From Rheinheimera sp. SA_1 (lineage in GTDB: Bacteria > Pseudomonadota > Gammaproteobacteria > Enterobacterales > Alteromonadaceae), in NCBI RefSeq assembly GCF_001669775.1, contig NZ_LXWK01000019.1:124001-188000 (forward strand): a DNA stretch of 64,000 nucleotides. The letters are read 5' to 3'. The translations under genes were made by a program, and so were the position numbers. A model generated the notes under the pieces. That model saw only the letters and a program-made list of their open reading frames with translations. It made no database searches and was not told the origin of the DNA. Positions 11,501 to 19,100 of this stretch are shown piece by piece (within the stretch, counting starts at the first letter, position 1; each line of letters opens with the position of its first letter).

Positions 11501-12883
11501 CAGCCGAAAGGGATTGCGGTCAGCCATCGCAACGTTCATCGGTTGGTGCGTGGCGGTTTTGTCCACCTGGATGGCAATAGCGTTGTGCTGTGTGCGGCAT
11601 CGCCGTCATTTGACGCCTTTACCTTTGAATTTTGGTCTACGCTGCTCGCTGGTGGTACCGCTGTACTGGCAGACTTAAACGAATGCGGTTTTACCGGCCT
11701 CGCGGTGCTGATTGGCCAATATCAGATTGACACGGCATGGCTGACGGCGGCTTTGTTCAACCGGGTGATTGACGATGCGCCGCAAACGCTGAGCGGCTTG
11801 CGCCAGTTACTGATCGGCGGCGAAGCCCTGTCCGTTGCCCATCTACAAAAAGCCAGCGAGCTGTTGCCGGCTACGATGTTAATCAACGGCTATGGTCCGA
11901 CCGAAAATACCACCTTCAGCTGCACATGGCCTGTCGATCAGAACAATTTGCAGCATTGCAGCAGCGCGCCTATCGGCAAAGCGCTGATGCACAGTGCGGC
12001 TTATGTACTGGATGAAGATTTGCAGTTGCTGCCGGTTGGCGCTGTGGGCCGTCTGTATCTGGCTGGCTCTGGGTTGGCACGAGGTTATCTGGGGCAAAGC
12101 GGTCTGACGGCTTCGCGTTTTGTGCCTAATCCTTTTGCCAAAACGCCAGGTGAGCGGCTCTATCACAGCGGCGATTTGGCCCGTTACATGCCGGGTGGCA
12201 ATATCGCTTTTGTTGGCAGGGAAGACCAGCAGGTCAAGCTGCGTGGCTTCAGGATTGAGCTTGCGGAAATCACCGCTGTGCTCAGGCAGCACCCAAGCGT
12301 CTGCGACTGCACTGTGCAATTGCAGACCGATGTGCTCGGACAACCCAGGCTGGTTGCTTTTGTCGTGCTGGATCCGAGCGCTGTACTACCGCAGTATCAG
12401 TCCCTATTAGCCGGGCATCTTGCGCAGAGTTTGCCTGACTACATGCTGCCGTCGGCCTGGCAACTGCTCGAACAACTACCGCTCAATGCTAATGGCAAGT
12501 TGGATCTGGCCGCTCTGCCGGTTATGGATTGGCAACACGGGGCTGAACAACATTATGTTGCGCCGACCAGTGAACTGGAGGCTGCTTTAGCCGAGCTGTG
12601 GCAACACAATCTGCAGCTGAACAGCATCGGTATCAACGACAATTATTTTGTCTTGGGCGGTGATTCTATCCGCTCCATTGCGTTGGTGGCGGCGGCCCAG
12701 CAGCAGAATATCTGGTTTTCGGTCAAGAACTTGTTTGACGCACCGACCATCGCCGCCTTGGCGCAGGTCATCATGGCTGGCCAGGCAGACCGGCTGGAAG
12801 CAACGCCACAAATAGCCGCCTTTTCTTTGCTCAGTGATGATGAAATGCAGTCACTGATGGGGCAGTTCAACATTGAGGTCTGA
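5405..12883 (+). CDS. NRPS: docking-C-A*(inactive)-T-E-C-A(Val)-T
   Basis: 2492 aa, starting at the ATG one base after the previous stop, behind an AAGGGGA ribosome site; an in-frame extension to 5255 would overlap the upstream gene. Residues 1-52 resemble a TubC N-terminal docking domain. Then C (70-500, HHSIFDGWS), a degenerate A* (515-870), T (878-945, GGDS), E (955-1395, HHLIVDGVSWR, TETIGWF, FNYLGQ), C (1415-1850, HHHSLLDGWS), A (1875-2370), T (2390-2460, GGDSIRS). The second A domain is complete: code DAFWLGGTFK, which matches valine. The E domain implies that the residue on the A* module is delivered in D form, and the C after it has the LTGMQLGM start typical of C domains following E. 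The C-terminal tail and the N-terminus of the next protein look like the two halves of a linker that is continuous in the fourth synthetase. Confidence 0.93.
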   Translation: MTVDEVLALAIAGGVYLYVDGDKLKYKVAAGGLPADLAVHLKANKAAIIWRLNGTESAGQWPLMQQVNRAQPQPLSYAQQRLWFLHQLRGASDAYNIMLAFRTAGAVDVTALSQALQALLQRHQVLRTRFVWDGAEVTQTIDTAPWIITPEWLADEAALRLQYFAEQNYQFDLAAERLCRIRLLQLSGQSGAVLLACLHHSIFDGWSGGIFLAELAALYQAFSRGQPSPLPELSLQYADYANWQRQYLQGPMLAKQIAFWAGQLAGLAPLQLPTDRPGRQEQAQPGDTLAFALPAALSSQLTAFCQQQQVTLFMTLISAFACLLSRYSGQQDVALGTPIANRHQAQTEGMLGFFVNTLVMRCELSDQLDFIGVLHQMRDRALAAYAHQDLPFEKLVEVLNPERSNSASPFFQVMFALQNTPQQTDASADLQWLPLLLKPQQAGEYKTARFDLTLVMQDSATGLRGEFEYNTALFDRETIERLARHFRRFIELVLAQPRQLVSRYDFLDMQDVALLCPAAPPPLPLLDVSQLLLGTQWQEARLQLTAALQAAGVAAAEWVGVRLADTMDKIVAIAAIQACDACAVLIPTEFPALRQQAIIADSSLRLVIDEHGLTSGQSLPATRQQSDYLADRPALILYPLRYDGRLCAQSLTQAQLAAVLGGDCADLTAPAAMLYGVDLPAEATLLHSLRCLLQRMTLDCEPAPAQAYLSALALQAVTQSQLTAADTLTITVVEPNGQLAPPGVVGELCVGADRQRTGKSARRANDGSWTLVAAKPVSAPMPALAIKERLCALDTVQQAAVVARNTVAGLQYHVYVVATDSIAAVATQLRKGPHGRLPDQWLRLESLPLNGQGEVCLQALPAIGDQSQRLAPANQREAALYQIWQQVLGFTDFGVTDNFFVLGGDSILSIQLVSRARSQGLQLSVSLLFEYPTIRELAAHLLSASQQFEQAPAVGSMPLLPVQHWFFAEQTAQPGYFHQSQLLTVPADADLAFVQTFVQAVASRHDALRLIFTPEPYFVPLTAAVLGTMVLQQQLQGSDRQQYQIQLEQYALAVKQSFTLADGPLFKAVLFEATDPSDRCLLLVLHHLIVDGVSWRVLLSDLTTVYTQWRQQQQIKLAAKTTSYQHWAMRVADSSADEQRDFWLAQYQTMQIPADHPLPQGDASDTFGASQQVMVGLTEQETKDLLGCGGVYRTQLQHLLLCALLRAFEQWNGCTSLTLLLEGHGRQTELFAGTDLTETIGWFTTLYPLTLQGGQAELGEQIKSVKEQCLQIPHQGFGYGVLRYLQQVLPPLPEMAVVFNYLGQFDQQFGPQALFAPVGASSGADFAADRVRHYQLGFNGSVLNGRLVFVIDYCPLRHHKQTIEWLGQRFTDALHQIVRHCAVAGPARLTPGDFPLARLDRPTLDLWQQHYPTLQDIYPLTGMQLGMLFHSLLDDEDRSAYVTQVYVDLVGHLDCALFEQVWVQLVNRYAVLRSAYPDRARAEPVQLVCAGAEVTWQQLDWRQQAHTEQCFEQFRLADKAEGFDFDQPPLMRMALLRLADQRWRWLWTHHHSLLDGWSFSLLFNEMLQRYLALRQGYTLDLPAAVPYREYLRWLQTRDQQQAERYWREHLSGVTAASRLPLEPPAHGQTISPGSAQLKMQLSRGRSSALVSAARHYGVTLNTLMQAAWARLLAKYTGTSTVVFGQTISCRPAEVAGIEQMVGLLINTIAVRLDVATNQRLADWLQNLHRAQIEREEFGYLPLHTVNRLAGLGYGQNLFNTLLVFENYPQLATVANHDDYGFTIETLDTSEGADYDLTMRIGAGAELVLHLDYQPSLFAAGAVAELLGHFVTLLQSVADVQQTKVRALECLSSQQQRQQLHDWQPPAAAFAGDVHLAWLFEQQVADTPEAVALVAGGLSLSYRELNGRANRVARYLQTKGVGPEVVVGLCAERSLELAIGLLAIVKAGGCYLPLDPQYPQQRLAAMLAHSGCRLILSESHLLEQLELLHHHQTFALDHPVCQQLLRAYSTDNVQSGLHADNLAYLIYTSGSTGQPKGIAVSHRNVHRLVRGGFVHLDGNSVVLCAASPSFDAFTFEFWSTLLAGGTAVLADLNECGFTGLAVLIGQYQIDTAWLTAALFNRVIDDAPQTLSGLRQLLIGGEALSVAHLQKASELLPATMLINGYGPTENTTFSCTWPVDQNNLQHCSSAPIGKALMHSAAYVLDEDLQLLPVGAVGRLYLAGSGLARGYLGQSGLTASRFVPNPFAKTPGERLYHSGDLARYMPGGNIAFVGREDQQVKLRGFRIELAEITAVLRQHPSVCDCTVQLQTDVLGQPRLVAFVVLDPSAVLPQYQSLLAGHLAQSLPDYMLPSAWQLLEQLPLNANGKLDLAALPVMDWQHGAEQHYVAPTSELEAALAELWQHNLQLNSIGINDNYFVLGGDSIRSIALVAAAQQQNIWFSVKNLFDAPTIAALAQVIMAGQADRLEATPQIAAFSLLSDDEMQSLMGQFNIEV
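6950..8010 (+). other. Degenerate, catalytically dead adenylation domain (A*) in NRPS 2
   Basis: Between C and T lie about 350 residues, where active modules here have about 510. The A3 loop YTSGSTG is replaced by LYPLRYDG (near 7311-7340), no A4 FD.. pocket or YGPTE (A5) can be found, the TGD of A7 is absent, and the A10 lysine region reads LNGQGEVC, with Glu in place of Lys. Traces of A-domain ancestry remain (GVVGELCVGA for A6; LPLN...LQALP at A10). The frame is open and the flanking C, T and E domains are intact, so the loss looks tolerated or used, not recent decay. The T domain must be charged by another enzyme, or the module is skipped. Confidence 0.85.
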
Positions 12884-12890
12884 GCAGTAT

Positions 12891-15800
12891 ATGAACCACC
12901 AGAAATCACCAGCGGCAATTGAAGATTGCTACCCTTTGTCATTGTTGCAGCAGGGCATGATTTTTCACGGCCTGCAGCACCCGCACTTAAGCCTGTATCA
13001 TGATGTGCTGTTGTACCGGCTGAACTTGAGCTGGCATGAAACTGCGTTTCGCGCTGTGCTGGACCATCTGATGGCCAGGCATGCCATGTTGCGTACTTTG
13101 TTCAATCTGCAGCAGCAGCGGCCGTTGCAGCTTGTGTTGAAACTAGCAGAGGCGCCGCTCAGTGTGCAGGACCTCAGCACGCTGTCGGAGGAGCAAGCGA
13201 CACAGCGTCTGGACGAATGGGTACAACAGCAGAAAACGGCCGGTTTTGATTTCGCCGCTTTGCCCTGGCGTATGTGCGTGCACTTGCTCGGCGCCGACAA
13301 GCTGGTATTGGGACTGAGCTTTCATCATGCCTTGTGGGATGGTTGGAGTCTGGCCAATCTGGTCAATGAACTACTGACTTTATATGGTCAGTATTGCCGC
13401 ACAGGTCAGCTCGGCAGCATGCCGCCGCCGCCGCAGTACAAGCACTTTATCTTGTGCGAGCAAAAAGCGCTGACCGACAGTGTGCAACAGGCACATTGGC
13501 AGCGCTTTGCCGATGCGGCGCTGCCCTGGTGGTCCGGAAAGCGCGAGCGCAGCAGCGCGCAGCACCTGTTGCAGATAAGTCAGGGACAAAGTGAGCAACT
13601 GGTCGCTTTGGCGGCAGCGCTGAGGGTTCAGGAAAAGAGCTTATGGCATGCGGTGTATCTATTGCTGTTGTCGCAGCTGTGCGGCACTGACGATGTGGTC
13701 GGTTCTGTGGTGGTGCATGGCCGGCCGGAGATAGTGGACAGTGATAAGACCATCGGTTTGTTTCTGAATACGTTGCCTGTCCGGATGCAACTGTCTGGTT
13801 TGACTTTTGCTCAACTGTTGCAATCTTGTGAGCGTCAGCTTGGAGAGCTTCAATGGCTTAAGCATTTTCCACTGGCGGCAGTGCAACAGCAAACCGGACT
13901 GGATTTTTCCGCTTCCATGTTCAATTACACCCATTTTCATGTGTATGGCGAACATGGCAGCGATGCGGTGATGGCCGGCGGCAGCACTTTTGAAGAAACC
14001 AATTACCAGTTGGCATTTCAGCTGGCCAGAGCGCATCACAGCGGCAGTTATCAGTTGCATTTGTGTCTGGACCCAGCGGTATTTGACCACGGAATGGGTC
14101 AGCGGTTGCTTGGTTGTGTGACGCAGATCCTGACGGCCATGCTGGCCGACGCAAACCAGCGGCTGGATCGAGTGGTGTTGGTTGAACAGGTGCAATTGCA
14201 GCAACTGGCTGCATTCAATCAAACCGCCGTTAACGTCGAACGTCCTGCGCTGGCGCAGTGGTTTGAACAGCAGGTGAGGCAGACACCGACGGCTATTGCA
14301 TTGGTGTCGGCAGCACAAAGACTGGATTATGCTGAGCTGAATCGCCGGGCGAACCGGCTCGCGCATCGACTGATAGCTGTCGGGGTGGGGCCTGATGTTC
14401 CGGTAGGTTTATGTCTTGAGCGGTCGGTGGAAATGTCGGTGGCGGTGTGGGCCATTCTTAAAGCTGGCGGTTATTACGTGCCATTGGAGCCGTCCTATCC
14501 GGTTGAGCGTTTGCATCAGTTGATTCGCAGCAGCAATATCGCTGTGGTGGTGGCGGCTGCTGGCGCCTGTGATATTGTTACAATGCCGTTGTCGGTTCAG
14601 TTGCTCGACGTGCAGGCAGCAGGCGGAACGGACGAAAATCCGGTGGTGCCGCTGAGCGGCGATAATCTGGCTTATCTGCTGTATACCTCAGGCAGCACCG
14701 GGCAACCGAAAGGAGTGGCTATCTCGCAGACGGCGTTGCTGAATCGGCTGGATTGGATGCAGCGGCAATATCAGCTGACGGCAGCAGACGCAGTGTTGCA
14801 GAAAACACCGTTCAGTTTTGATGTCTCGGTTTGGGAACTGCTGTGGCCGCACCTCTGCGGAGCCCGGTTGGTGATGGCCCGGCCGCAGGGCCACCTGGAT
14901 CCCGACTATATGGCGGCAACCATCCGTGCTGAACAGATTAGCCTGTTGCATTTTGTCCCATCGATGCTGCAGGCATTTTTGCAACATAATGGCTGGCAAC
15001 ATTGCGACAGCGTCAGACAGGTGATTTGCAGCGGGGAAGCTTTGAACCGGGCTCTGGTCAGCGACTTTTATGCCAAAGGCGGTCGTCGGCTGGACAATCT
15101 TTATGGGCCGACCGAAGCTGCCATCGATGTGACGGCACAACATTGCGCCGCCGCGGAACAGGGGGCTGTCGCGATAGGCAAAGCGATCCAGAACGTGGCG
15201 CTATACATTGTCGATGAGCATTTGCGGCCATGTCCGCTGGGCTGCAGCGGCGAATTGCTGATTGCCGGTCTTAGTCTGGCCCGCGGTTATGTTGGTCAAG
15301 GTGCCAGAACTGCTGAGTGTTTTATACCGAACCCTTACGGCGAGCCTGGTAGCCGGTTGTATCGCACCGGTGATTTGGCTTGTTATCTACCGGATGGTAG
15401 CATTCGGTTTATGGGGCGGCTTGACCAGCAGATAAAATTGCGTGGGATGCGGATTGAACCGGCAGAGATTGAAGTTGTGCTTTGCAGCATGCCTGCGGTG
15501 ACGGCTGCCGTTGTGCTGGTCAGTAAAGACGCCGATGCAGAGCTCAAACTGATAGCTTATGTGGTTAGCCAGCTCACGGAATCGCAATTGCGAAGCGCAT
15601 TGGCGGTACAACTGCCAGCGTATATGGTGCCGGCCGCTATTGTTCGACTGGACGCTATGCCGCTGAATGCCAATGGCAAACTGGACCGCAAAGCTCTGCC
15701 GGCGCCGGTATGGTCACCGCAGGTTTATCAGGCGCCGCAAAGCGATATTGAGCAACGGCTGGCGCAGGCTTGGGCTGCTTTACTGCAATTACCGCAGGTC

Positions 15801-16046
15801 AGCAGGCTAGGGCATTTTTTTGAACTGGGTGGTCATTCTTTGCTGAGCATTCAGCTGTTATCGCGGATCCGCCTGCTGTTCAAGGTGGAACTGTCCATCG
15901 ACATCCTTTTTAGTAAACCCAGACTTTATCAGCAGGCGCAGGCCATTGAACGGTTGCTGCTGCTGGACGGCCTGGACGATCAATTGTTGGAAACGATGTC
16001 CGAAGCTCAAGCTGCGGCATTGCTAGAACAGTTGCAGGCAGACTGA
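12891..16046 (+). CDS. NRPS single module: C-A(Ser)-T
   Basis: 1051 aa. ATG at 12891 is chosen, seven bases after the previous stop; an in-frame TTG at 12873 would overlap that gene. The protein begins almost at once with a C domain (YPLSLLQQGM, residues 15-430; HHALWDGWS near 145), then A (455-945) and T (960-1030, GGHS). The A domain is complete (YTSGSTG, FDVSVWE, YGPTEA, GKLDRKALP) and its pocket reads DVWHISLIDK, the canonical serine code. The C domain belongs with those before the beta-Ala-type A domains: all follow a T domain of the GGDSIRS kind and share H-H-A-[LM]-W-D-G-W. No docking domain is visible; the start matches the right half of a linker that is fused in the fourth synthetase. 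It probably accepts the chain from the Val module. Confidence 0.93.
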   Translation: MNHQKSPAAIEDCYPLSLLQQGMIFHGLQHPHLSLYHDVLLYRLNLSWHETAFRAVLDHLMARHAMLRTLFNLQQQRPLQLVLKLAEAPLSVQDLSTLSEEQATQRLDEWVQQQKTAGFDFAALPWRMCVHLLGADKLVLGLSFHHALWDGWSLANLVNELLTLYGQYCRTGQLGSMPPPPQYKHFILCEQKALTDSVQQAHWQRFADAALPWWSGKRERSSAQHLLQISQGQSEQLVALAAALRVQEKSLWHAVYLLLLSQLCGTDDVVGSVVVHGRPEIVDSDKTIGLFLNTLPVRMQLSGLTFAQLLQSCERQLGELQWLKHFPLAAVQQQTGLDFSASMFNYTHFHVYGEHGSDAVMAGGSTFEETNYQLAFQLARAHHSGSYQLHLCLDPAVFDHGMGQRLLGCVTQILTAMLADANQRLDRVVLVEQVQLQQLAAFNQTAVNVERPALAQWFEQQVRQTPTAIALVSAAQRLDYAELNRRANRLAHRLIAVGVGPDVPVGLCLERSVEMSVAVWAILKAGGYYVPLEPSYPVERLHQLIRSSNIAVVVAAAGACDIVTMPLSVQLLDVQAAGGTDENPVVPLSGDNLAYLLYTSGSTGQPKGVAISQTALLNRLDWMQRQYQLTAADAVLQKTPFSFDVSVWELLWPHLCGARLVMARPQGHLDPDYMAATIRAEQISLLHFVPSMLQAFLQHNGWQHCDSVRQVICSGEALNRALVSDFYAKGGRRLDNLYGPTEAAIDVTAQHCAAAEQGAVAIGKAIQNVALYIVDEHLRPCPLGCSGELLIAGLSLARGYVGQGARTAECFIPNPYGEPGSRLYRTGDLACYLPDGSIRFMGRLDQQIKLRGMRIEPAEIEVVLCSMPAVTAAVVLVSKDADAELKLIAYVVSQLTESQLRSALAVQLPAYMVPAAIVRLDAMPLNANGKLDRKALPAPVWSPQVYQAPQSDIEQRLAQAWAALLQLPQVSRLGHFFELGGHSLLSIQLLSRIRLLFKVELSIDILFSKPRLYQQAQAIERLLLLDGLDDQLLETMSEAQAAALLEQLQAD

Positions 16047-16102
16047 ATAAAGCCGGCTGACCGGATTGATCTCAACAAGAATGGAATAACAAAAGGTTGA
16101 TA

Positions 16103-19100
16103 ATGACATCTGCTAAAGAAAAACTGCTGGCAATGCTGAAAGCGCGCCAGGCCGGACTGAACGCAAAACAGATCAAACCGACGGTTGCAGACACCGAATC
16201 ACAGGTGCTTTCCTTTGGCCAGCAAAGATTCTGGTTTTTTAATCAGTATGTGGGTGCCAATGCCGTCTACAACATGGTTTCAGCTTGTCAGTTGCCAGCA
16301 GCGACCAAACCTGCGGTGCTGGCGCAGGCGATTGCAGCGCTGACCAGTCGCCACGATGTTTTACGCAGCCGTTATGTTGAGGTGGCGGGCCAGCCTGTTG
16401 TGCAACTGGCCGCGACCGGACCATCGCTGCAATATGATCAGGTCGCGGATGAAGGGGCTCTGATTGCATTGTGCCGGGCTGAGCAATTACATGTAGTTGA
16501 TTTAAAAGGTGATCCTTTATGTAGGTTCAGGCTGATCAGCCTAAACTATACGCCGGGCTATGCTTTGCTTATCAACTTGCATCACAGTATTGCCGACGGT
16601 CAGTCCCAGCGGATTTTACTGCACGAGTTGAGTGTGCTGTATCAGGCCTGTGCGCAGGGCCTGCCGTCGCCATTGCCACCCTTGGCAATCCAGTATGGCG
16701 ATTACGCTGCCTGGCAGCGTGATTACCTGCAGGGGGATAGGCTAACGCAACTTTTGTCATACTGGCAAACCCAGCTGGCCGGCCTGCAGCCGCTGATCCG
16801 TTTACCGACAGACCATGCCAGGCCGCGTCGGCAGAGTTTTAACGGCGCAGTGTTGCCGGTCAGCTTTGACCATGATTTGTCGCTGCGTCTAAGCAATTTC
16901 GCCAGCAGTCAGGGCACCACTTTATACTTGGTGTTGCTGACCGCCTATGCAATCTTACTGGGGCGTTACGCCGGACAGGATGATATTGCCATTGGCACTT
17001 CGGTCGCCAACCGGAATAGCCAGGAGATTGAAGGGCTTATCGGCTTTTTTGTCAATTTGCTGGTGATGCGGATTGATCTGAAAGGCCATCCTGACTTTTT
17101 GACTTTGCTGGAGCGCAACAGGCGCTTATCTGCCAATAACTTTGCCCATGCCGAGCTGCCGTTCGAGAAGCTAGTCGAAGAAGTCAATCCTGGCCGTGAC
17201 AATGGCAGCCATTCGCCGCTGTTTCAGGTGATGTTTGTGTTGCAGGAAACTGCGCCGGCGCAAGAGGCAACAACTGACCTGCTGGGCATCGCACCTTTGC
17301 AGCTAAGCGTGGACCCCGGGGAGATCACTGGGTTGACGGCTCGTTTTGATCTGACGTTGAATCTGCAGCAGAGTGCAGTAGGGATAGTCGGTGTGGTCGA
17401 ATTTAACAGTGATTTGTTCGAGCGGGCGACTGTGGCAACTATGCTGGAACATTACACCAAGTTGTTGGAAGCTATACTGGCGCAGCCGCGCCGAGCTATC
17501 TGTCAGTACAGTTTTATTACAGAGCGTGAAAGGGTTAGGCTGCTTGAGCAGTTTGTGCCCGCAGCGAGTGCTTATCCGTCCGGCCAATGCGTGCATCAGA
17601 TTTTTGCGCAGCAGGTTGCCCTTTATCCTGATGCTGTTGCGCTGATTGCCGGCGAGGAGCAGCTTAGCTATCTCGAGTTGGATCAACAGGCCAACCGGCT
17701 GGCTCACTATCTGATAGCACAGGGCTTGCAGCCGGAAACCAGAGTGGCCGTCTATCTGGAGCGGTCGCTGGAAATGATTGTCGCATTGCTGGCGATCCTG
17801 AAGGCTGGCGGCGCTTATGTGCCATTGGATCTGGCAACGCCTGCAGCACGGTTGCACTATATTTTGCAAGACAGTGCGGCCGGACTGGTGCTGAGCCGTC
17901 GCCAGTTCAGCCGGGATTTGCCGGCCGGCACGGCTAGGCTGGTGCTGCTAGATGACGAACATAGTCAGCGCGTTATTGCCGACCAGCCGGCAACGAGCCC
18001 GCTGACTGCGGTTGGTGCCGCTAATCTTTGTTATATCATTTATACCTCTGGCTCGACCGGCAATCCGAAAGGCGTCATGGTCAGTCACGATAATCTTGCC
18101 GATTTCCTGCACCATTCGGTCGCGGAGTTTCTGCCGCCGCATATCAGCGGGGCTGTGGTCAGCACACCGCTAGTATTTGATGCCACAGTAGGTTCGTTAT
18201 GGGTTCCGCTGATGGCGGGGCGTTTTGCCGAGCTGTTGCCAGAAGGCGCACTGGCGCTGGATCAATTGGGTGATTATCTGACAGATGAGGATTGCCACTA
18301 TCTGTTTAAGGTGACGCCATCTCATCTGGAAGCTGTATCAGCCAAAGGATTTGTCCGCTGCAGCCCGGCGGCCAGACATGTGATAGTCGTTGCAGGTGAA
18401 CCGTTGTCGCCGGAAACGCTGCGGATCTGGTCCGAGGATGTTCTGCCTAATGCCCTGCTGATCAACGAATATGGCCCGACTGAAACCACGGTTGGTGCCA
18501 CCATATACCCAGTATCGGAACAGCGCAAAGTCAGCCGGCAACCGCCCGGACAGGGCAGTGTCCCCATCGGCCGGGCTCTGGGGAAGACAGAGCTGTATGT
18601 GTTGAATGACGCGATGTCGCTGCAAAGCCTCGGTGCTGTGGGCGAATTGTATATCGGTGGCTTAGGGGTGGCTCGTGGTTATACGGCAGCTAGGCTGACC
18701 GCGGAGCGTTTTGTACCTCATCCTTTTGCCAAGACTGCCGGTGAGCGTTTGTACCGGACTGGCGATTTGGTGCGCTTTCAGGACGATGGCAATTTGCAGT
18801 TTTTAGGCCGTGTTGACCATCAGGTCAAAATTCGCGGCTACCGGATTGAACTGGCGGAAATTGAAGCTGTGTTAAATGCGCATCCGGCAGTGAACGCTGC
18901 TGTGGTGATGACGAAAGCAGACCTGGCTGGCAGCCAGCAGTTGATTGCTTATGTCGCTACAGAACGGGCGGCTGTCAGCACCGATACATTACGTGCTTTT
19001 GTCGCTGAACAGTTGCCGCAGTATATGGTGCCGGCGCTGTTTATGCTGCTTGATGCCTTTACCTTGAACGTGAACGGCAAAATCGACCGGCATGCACTGC

